From Biomphalaria glabrata (Eukaryota; Mollusca; Gastropoda; Planorbidae), in the NCBI RefSeq assembly GCF_947242115.1, contig NC_074719.1, forward strand, positions 32,679,769 through 32,743,768: DNA of 64,000 nucleotides, written 5' to 3'. The position numbers and the translations under genes are program-made. Each line of letters starts with the position of its first letter. Position 1 is the first letter of the stretch. Of the stretch, positions 58,475-64,000 are shown piece by piece. The notes beneath the pieces are model-generated. The model had not been told where the DNA came from and ran no database searches. It saw only the letters and a program-made list of their open reading frames with translations.

Positions 58475-59448
58475 ATAAATCTTCTTATACCATAAAGTAG
58501 AATGTGAAGTGTCTGTATGTGACTTATAGACATCAAAACCGCTTGACCAATCTTGATAAAACTTGGCAGGAATGTTTCTTAGGTAACAACTTAGACCGTA
58601 GTGTATGTATTGTAGCCCTAAAACAAACTTAAGACCCTAAAAAAAAAAAAGTTGTCGACTCTATTAAAGCTATAGTATTTTATGGATCTAGGCCATGTTT
58701 ACAATGTTGACACGAGAAAACATCGAAAGGATTTAGACCTAGATCTAATTTTAAGAAATACACTTTGCGCAGATAGTTTTTTACTTTGACACATGAAAAT
58801 ACAAAAGAAGATCCATTGATTTCATTATATAATAAAAATAACCTTTAATTTTGTGTTTCAAAAGCATTTTTTACATTAAGTAGTTCCTTATATCTGTGAC
58901 TATAGATTTTCTGACGAACATTCTTTCATTAGACAATACCGTAATGAATCGCGTACTAAAAATTAATTCGTTTAATTGTTTACTTTATAATCCCATCCCT
59001 AGATCTAAAACTCTAATTCAACTCTAAGATGATAAAACTTCTCTTCGCACAGATAGTTTTATACTTTAACACATGAACATACTAAGTATAGTCCATTCAT
59101 TTCATATTTTGATCAAATAAACATTCAAATTTGGTTTTCTAAAGCATTTTTAATAGACTACATTCGTTTACGAAAGCTGCGAAGCCGAGTTGAGATAGGC
59201 CTAGATTCATTCATGAATCGCCTACTAAAAATTATTTCGTTTAATTGTTTACTTTATAATCCCATTCATTTAAAAAGCTATTGCTCTTTTCGTTTTTAAT
59301 AGATAAGAATGTATCGGCTTCGGGTAACCCATTTTCGTAGCGAAAGAGAAAAAACTTGAAAGGATCATTAGCTAAGTTTAACATACATCTAAATCCAATC
59401 CACTACATTAGTAAACACAAACTTAGACCGCGGGTAATGCCAGGCTAG
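58475..59448 (+). mobile_element. Helitron-like non-autonomous element, 3' end at CTAG
   Basis: The right end reads GACCGCGGGTAATGCCAGGCTAG followed by T, resembling Helitron 3' ends (a GC-rich partial hairpin just before CTAG, inserted before T). The left end is not defined. Two diverged direct copies of about 250 bases lie inside (about 58735-58990 and 59005-59275), each with GCRCAGATAGTTTT, TTTAATTGTTTACTTTATAA and CATGAA/ATACNAAR-type words. No Rep/helicase frame. Confidence 0.5.
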
Positions 59449-59730
59449 TAATATATATATAAATATAGTACATATATACATTTAAAAAAGACAAGATTCA
59501 GTAGGCAGTGTTTAATGTTGTATATTACAAATCACTCTTTGCATGACAATTATGTGAGCTCCTTTGAGACCAGACCAAAGTTGAGTACTTCTTCTACTAG
59601 CAGAGATTCTCAAATTCCTTTGACCCATGGACCCTTTTAAATAGCCAAAACTGGACAAGAACCCGTAAGTGAAAAAGCTACATAAATGCATAGTATATAT
59701 AACATCAAATGTAAAAAAACATCATTTTAT

Positions 59731-60620
59731 TAGCGGCCCCCGAAAGGGGAAAAGACGCTATTAGTTTTGTGCGAAATGTCTGTCCGTCTGACCGTCTGTC
59801 CGTCCGTCCCGTTTAGATCTCGTAAACTAGAAAAGATATTGAAAATCCGACATCACACTATTTTAGACCATTCAAAGTTCTGATGCAACGGCTACTTTTT
59901 TTTTCTGAAAGCAAAAAAATCTAATTTTTAAAATCAGTTATGCAAGCAGTTTTTTAAAGAGAAAAAGCTAATTAATATGCATCATAAGTTAGACCTAATT
60001 TAAAATGAATAGTAATCTTATAAACTTCATTTTTATGAACATTTTTTTTATTGCGGAAATTTTTTTTTTTTTTTTTCTTTTTTAGGATTCGAATAAGAGA
60101 TTGAGCCTTTTCAAAACAATTGGATCAATTATAAGACATCAGTTAGGCTAAGGGAGGCGCGGTGGCTGAGCGGTAAAGCGCTTGGCTTCCGAACTGGGGG
60201 TCCGGGTTCAAATCCTAGTGAAGACTGGGATTTTCAACTTTAGAATCTTTGGGCGCCTCTGAGTCCACTCAGCTCTAATGGGTACCTGACATTAGTTGGG
60301 GAAAAGTATAGGCGGTTCGTCGTTGTGCTGGCTACATGACACCCTCGCTAATCGTAGGCCACAAAAACAGATGAACTTTACATCATCTGTCCTATAGACC
60401 ACAAGGTCTAAAAGGGGAACTAGTTAGGCCAGGTTCACATCTAACTTTACATTCACTTTCACCTATCCTTTGATCTGCGGGACCGTTGGGGCACTACACA
60501 AGATCTGTTAACCTTCTTTCTCCATTCTTATCTCTCATTTGTCTTTGATATAATTTCATTTGCATGTTCTTTCTGAAAATATTGAAGCCTGCCTGGATGG
60601 ACCTTTTCGGGGGCCGATTT
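59731..60620 (+). mobile_element. Element bounded by CGGCCCCCGAAA inverted ends, carrying a nested SINE
   Basis: The left end TAGCGGCCCCCGAAAGG is mirrored by CCTTTTCGGGGGCCG at the right (60602-60616). The left part (TGTCTGTCCGTC, CCCGTTTAGATCTCGTAAAC, TAGAAAAGATATTGAAAATC) recurs at 55490-55652 and 62050-62236. A SINE A copy is inserted inside (60151-60421), so the outer element is older than that SINE. The class is not known to me; no coding capacity. Confidence 0.65.
60151..60421 (+). mobile_element. tRNA-derived SINE, family A, best complete copy
   Basis: The head GGCGCGGTGGCTGAGCGG (A box TGGCTGAGCGG) and GGTTCAAATCC (B box) are an RNA polymerase III promoter derived from a tRNA. The body has TTTGGGCGCCTCTGAGTCCA and CGTTGTGCTGGC, and the tail CCTATAGACCACAAGGTCTA. 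AGTTAGGC flanks it on both sides (60141-60148 and 60422-60429), a target duplication. It can serve as the reference copy for the other seven. Confidence 0.92.
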
Positions 60621-60624
60621 TGAG

Positions 60625-61864
60625 TTTGTGTTTCCACACAAACTGTCTTTTGTAACCTTGTTGAAGGTGTGTTATTGAGATTATTACTTTTGTTTAAAAT
60701 AAATTAAAAAAAAAAAAAGATGAGGTTGATGAGTTTTTGTTGAGTGTAGTTATGTCAGGCTCAATGTTTGTAAGTAGCAACCTCAAATTTGAAAGAGGCA
60801 CACATTTCTTGTCAGTTTCTTTTATTTGTGATGAGGTTCATTTCGGCAAGAATTCCATTTTTTACCAAACAAAAAAGACGGGAAAGCAGTCAACAACTTT
60901 AACAACTTTAAGAACTTCAACAACTTTAACAACTGCTGTACATTGACCCGTAATGTAGACTATACAATTTGAATCTGTTTTTGTTTCCAGAATGTGTGGT
61001 ATCCTCGTTTGTGGATATTTCAATAAGCTGCTCCTGTATTAGCATGTGATTGGGATCTGAGTTTGTTCACGTGCTAAAGGGTTCAATGTGGAGTCGGGAA
61101 TATACAATAGAAGCATATCTTCAAAAGTTTGGTTTAGTTTATCATAGAATAGTACGTAATAGACTGTAATAACAGTAGTAATGAGCGAGTTAATTATTAT
61201 TTAATTGTATGTAATTTTTATCTTTCTGCGAACCCCCTATGTTCGCTGGGGGAGGGGGGGGAGGGGATCCATGGGCGTCCGCGAACCATACTTTAAGACA
61301 GGTCAGGTATAACTGATATATATATATAATATTCGTACAAATGATTTACAGCTAAAGCGAAAGATCTGGAAAAAAATATAAAGAAACCAACTTTTGAATG
61401 TGTAGTCAACAAAATAAGTGAGTCAATAAATGAAAACAACAAACAAAGATTAATTTTAGTTTTTCGATTGTGATACTTTTTTTTTATTAATGAATAAGTC
61501 TTTAGCCTAATGACATGCAGACCGCCATCCAAGCTAGTGCAGAAGGTGCGCACGGTTAGAGACTAGAAAAGGATGTTATATTAGGAAGAAGAGCATGAAG
61601 TTCGCCCAATTCTAGATTTAGAGCTGATGAAGATGCTGTGCAAAAGGCAGACCATGGGGTTGTTCTGTGTATTTGTGATGTCCCCTGTAAATAAACATTA
61701 ATATCGTTGAGTTGCCTCCCTTAAGTTATTACACTATTGTAAAGACCTACCTGCCCTGAAGTAAAAGTGTATTTATGCTTGCATAATTAACCCTTAAGAT
61801 GCGTGTGAACATTGTCATTTCATTTTGTATGTCTTCATTGTAAAACAGCTTAGCACTTTATGGG
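60625..61864. other. Gene-free stretch, nothing recognised
   Basis: A short AACTTTAACAACTTTA-type repeat near 60895-60940 and G-runs near 61248. No frame with domains. Confidence 0.45.
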
Positions 61865-62044
61865 TTAATGGACCTCATTTACCAATCGTAAATAAACACA
61901 TTTAGCCACGTCATGATATTGATAAAACAAAGACAAATATGTATCACATGACAGCCTTTATGGATTACATAATTTGTATAGAAGATATAGAGAATCACTT
62001 GGCTAAATGTTGTTTATTTACGATTGGTGAATGAGGTCCATTAT
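61865..62044. mobile_element. Fold-back / MITE with long inverted repeats
   Basis: About 44 bases at the left (AATGGACCTCATTTACCAAT onward to TTTAGCCA) return inverted at the right (TGGCTAAATG to GGTCCATT) with few mismatches. The loop is about 85 bases, so a strong hairpin is possible. Flanks are TTAA on the left and TTAT on the right: a TA duplication (mariner-like) or an eroded TTAA (piggyBac-like). Confidence 0.8.
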
Positions 62045-62049
62045 AGAAA

Positions 62050-62236
62050 TTAAATTGTTCCCTTTCAGAAAAGAAAAAAAAAACAACTAGTATTTGCTCC
62101 AAGAACTTTGCAAGATCTAAAATATAATAATACCTGATATTCAATATCTTTTCTAGTTTTTCTGTCCTAAACGGAACAGATGAACATACAGACCACACAA
62201 ACTAATACCGGCTTTTCCCATTTCGGGGGCGGCTAA
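62050..62236 (-). mobile_element. Third copy of the TAGCGGCCCCCGAAA family
   Basis: On the minus strand: TTTTAGCCGCCCCCGAAATG, TTAGTTTGTGTGGTCTGTAT, CCGTTTAGGACAGAAAAACT and TAGAAAAGATATTGAA, in the same order as at 59731. The fold-back at 61865-62044 abuts its inner end, suggesting that it was inserted into this copy. Confidence 0.65.
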
Positions 62237-62510
62237 AACAACAAGAATAATGTCATATACAGATTCAAATGTTATAAAAGTTATTCTTGATTAAATTATA
62301 TAGAGATTGATAATTTATAAGGAATCAAATTATTCATAGCCATCAAAACTTGTTCATGATTTTTTTCTTACCTGGAAGATGCCCATGACGTTAGCGAACT
62401 GGCTGGACAAAACTTAAAATTCAGCAACGATTGGACATTGGCTTACTTTAAGCACCAGAAAGTGTCTTTTTTTTATCTGTGGATTGACCATTTGACCATT
62501 GTTTGCAGAA

Positions 62511-62590
62511 GTATCCTTTTGACTAGGGAATTGCCGTGTGTTCTTTTGACCAGGGCATTGCGGTTCGTTCTTTTGACCAGGGCGTTGCTA
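62511..62590. repeat. 27-bp tandem repeat, 3 copies
   Basis: Three units of TTCTTTTGACCAGGGCATTG type with small differences. Confidence 0.85.
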
Positions 62591-62696
62591 ATTCATAAAT
62601 GCTATCGACAGAAGCCCCTGTAAAAAATAAACAAGTTTTTGTCTCCTCATAAACGTCATTGGGGTTTTATGAAGTCCTAGTAGGCTGGAAATCATA

Positions 62697-62730
62697 AGAG
62701 AGAGAGAGAGAGAGGCAGAGAGAGAGGCAC
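62697..62730. repeat. (GA)n microsatellite
   Basis: GA repeats with one interruption. Confidence 0.9.
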
Positions 62731-63148
62731 ACATACAGACATTCAAAGAAACCTATACACTGGAGAGACAACGAGTCACAATGTACAGCCAAATACTCCT
62801 AATTTAATCAAGATTTTTTTTTGTTCAAGGGCGTAGCTAGCTAGTCTTAGTGTAGAAGGGTGCTACATATTTCCCCCTTTATTCCGTGGTTTTTAAACAT
62901 TAAGCCATATTGACTCATGTTCGATAAGTTTTAGAGTTACAAAATGGATGTAGGAGGCAAACCCCCCCCCCCCCTCTCGGCTCTGACACAATGAAATAGA
63001 AATGTACGCCTCTGATTTTGTGAACTTGTTTATCACGTGTCCAGGCGCTCTGCACACATTTAGCAGAATAATATCGTCTGCTCACGTGTTCCTTAGTCTT
63101 CTAGTCCAGTCTTTATCAAATGTCACAACAATACCAGTAGTTAGAAGC
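62731..63148. other. Gene-free stretch with a GGGCGTAGCTAGC repeat fragment
   Basis: AAGGGCGTAGCTAGCTAG at about 62828 resembles the hAT-type ends in this window, and a C-run near 62961 resembles the inner part of the 11548 element; probably an eroded copy. No gene. Confidence 0.4.
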
Positions 63149-63520
63149 AGTGGCATCACTAGGATGGGTGTCACCCGGTGCGGTCAACTCAGGGTGTCAC
63201 CCCCGCTCCCCCCCCCCCCCCCCCCGAAAAATTTCGTGTTCTTTGTTTGTTTGTTTAGCCATAATACACATACTTTATAACTAACTACATTAATTGATTG
63301 CTAATTAACTATAAAATAAGTGTCAATTCAGTTGTTACAATTTATCTATAGTTCAATTGTGCAACAATGCAATCTTAAGTAAATTACAATGATTTTCTTA
63401 TTTTCTGGATTTCCAACTTAAAAAATTATCAATTATGAAGTAAAAATTTCTTTTACGATTTGATTTTAATAATTTTTTTTCCCGTTATGAAAGTGTCGTC
63501 TGTTCCATTGTCGAACGTGT
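63149..63520. mobile_element. Repeat starting CAGTGGCATCACTAGGATGG (copy 2 of 2)
   Basis: Similar in order and sequence to 49443-49825, with an added C-run of 17-18 bases near 63210. Shared words include GTTCAATTGTGCAACAATGC, AAGTAAATTAC and TATGAAAGTGTCGT. Confidence 0.6.
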
Positions 63521-63805
63521 TATGCTTTTGGTAAAGACAAAGTTGAATTAGCCACCACTTTGTCAATAGTTTAAATGTAGGCCTACTCTTATGTATCTTT
63601 GACCTTCTAGTACATCTTCCCCTCAAAATAATAAAGCAAAGATAGGTAAAATAAAAGACATCTGGCAATAGATCATAAGCTACGCTGTAATTTTAGAACG
63701 AAAAAAATATTTTCCATTTTACCAAAAATTTTAGGCAAGAAGCATTTTCTGAAAAAAAAAAATAATTTGACTACATAGATTAAGTAAATCTTATACACAT
63801 CTATT

Positions 63806-64000
63806 GGAGGCAAGTTGGCTGAGCGGTAAAGCGCTTGGCTGCCGAACCGTGGGTCCCGGATTCGAATCCTGGTGAGAACTTGGATTTTTACTTTTGGGAT
63901 CTTCGGGGCGCCTCTGAGTCAAACAAGCTCTAAGGAGTACCTTACATAAGTTGGGGAAAAGTAAAGTCTGGTCGTTGTGCTGGACATATGGCACCCTCGT
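63806..64000 (+). mobile_element. SINE family A copy, cut by the window end
   Basis: Good A box (TTGGCTGAGCGGTAAAGCGC) and B box (GATTCGAATCC), then the body to GTTGTGCTGGACATATGGCA. Its tail is beyond the window. Confidence 0.9.

Noticed and set aside
60151-60220. Possible tRNA gene (A and B boxes)
   Set aside because: The sequence does not fold as a full cloverleaf by eye, continues into the SINE body, and recurs in eight copies.

Overview
The window is animal nuclear DNA, most likely from a freshwater pulmonate snail. It has AT-rich introns, spliced genes with strong similarity to animal orthologues, tRNA-derived SINEs and a PHD/2A-bearing LINE of a kind known from molluscs. The words AGATCT and CTAGA are very common. 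The snail assignment is an inference from repeat style and gene content, because no mitochondrial or rRNA marker is present.

Three protein-coding genes can be rebuilt exon by exon, all in the left half. FOXRED1 (minus, 10621-4895, ten coding exons, 508 aa) is a mitochondrial FAD oxidoreductase and complex I assembly factor. EXOSC2/RRP4 (plus, 12969-19790, eight coding exons, 293 aa) is an RNA exosome cap subunit; it is divergent from FOXRED1 across about 2.3 kb. Hr4 (minus, 32168-23072, seven coding exons, 1088 aa) is an NR6A-type nuclear receptor (HR4/GCNF-related) whose tail faces that of EXOSC2. I see no functional link among the three.

From about 32.2 kb to the right end I find no convincing host gene. 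This part is repeats. At least nine separate minisatellite arrays, with units of 19, 21, 38, 40, 40, about 43 and 47 bp and others, lie between 34.7 and 48.4 kb, upstream of Hr4. There are eight copies of one tRNA-derived SINE, two copies of a second SINE, short hAT-like elements (one with a perfect 8-bp target duplication), a Helitron-like terminus, a fold-back element and a solo LTR with a perfect 5-bp target duplication.

Two long copies of the same LINE, both on the minus strand, lie at the left edge (1-~3090) and at 51155-54370, with smaller 3' fragments elsewhere. Copy 1 is almost intact over 3 kb and encodes a 2A-like translational recoding motif (DVESNPGP) followed by a PHD finger, an apurinic-type endonuclease and a reverse transcriptase. 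This LINE is the most interesting item in the window. The Hr4 gene, with a putative start exon and no visible canonical AF-2 motif, is the best host-gene finding.
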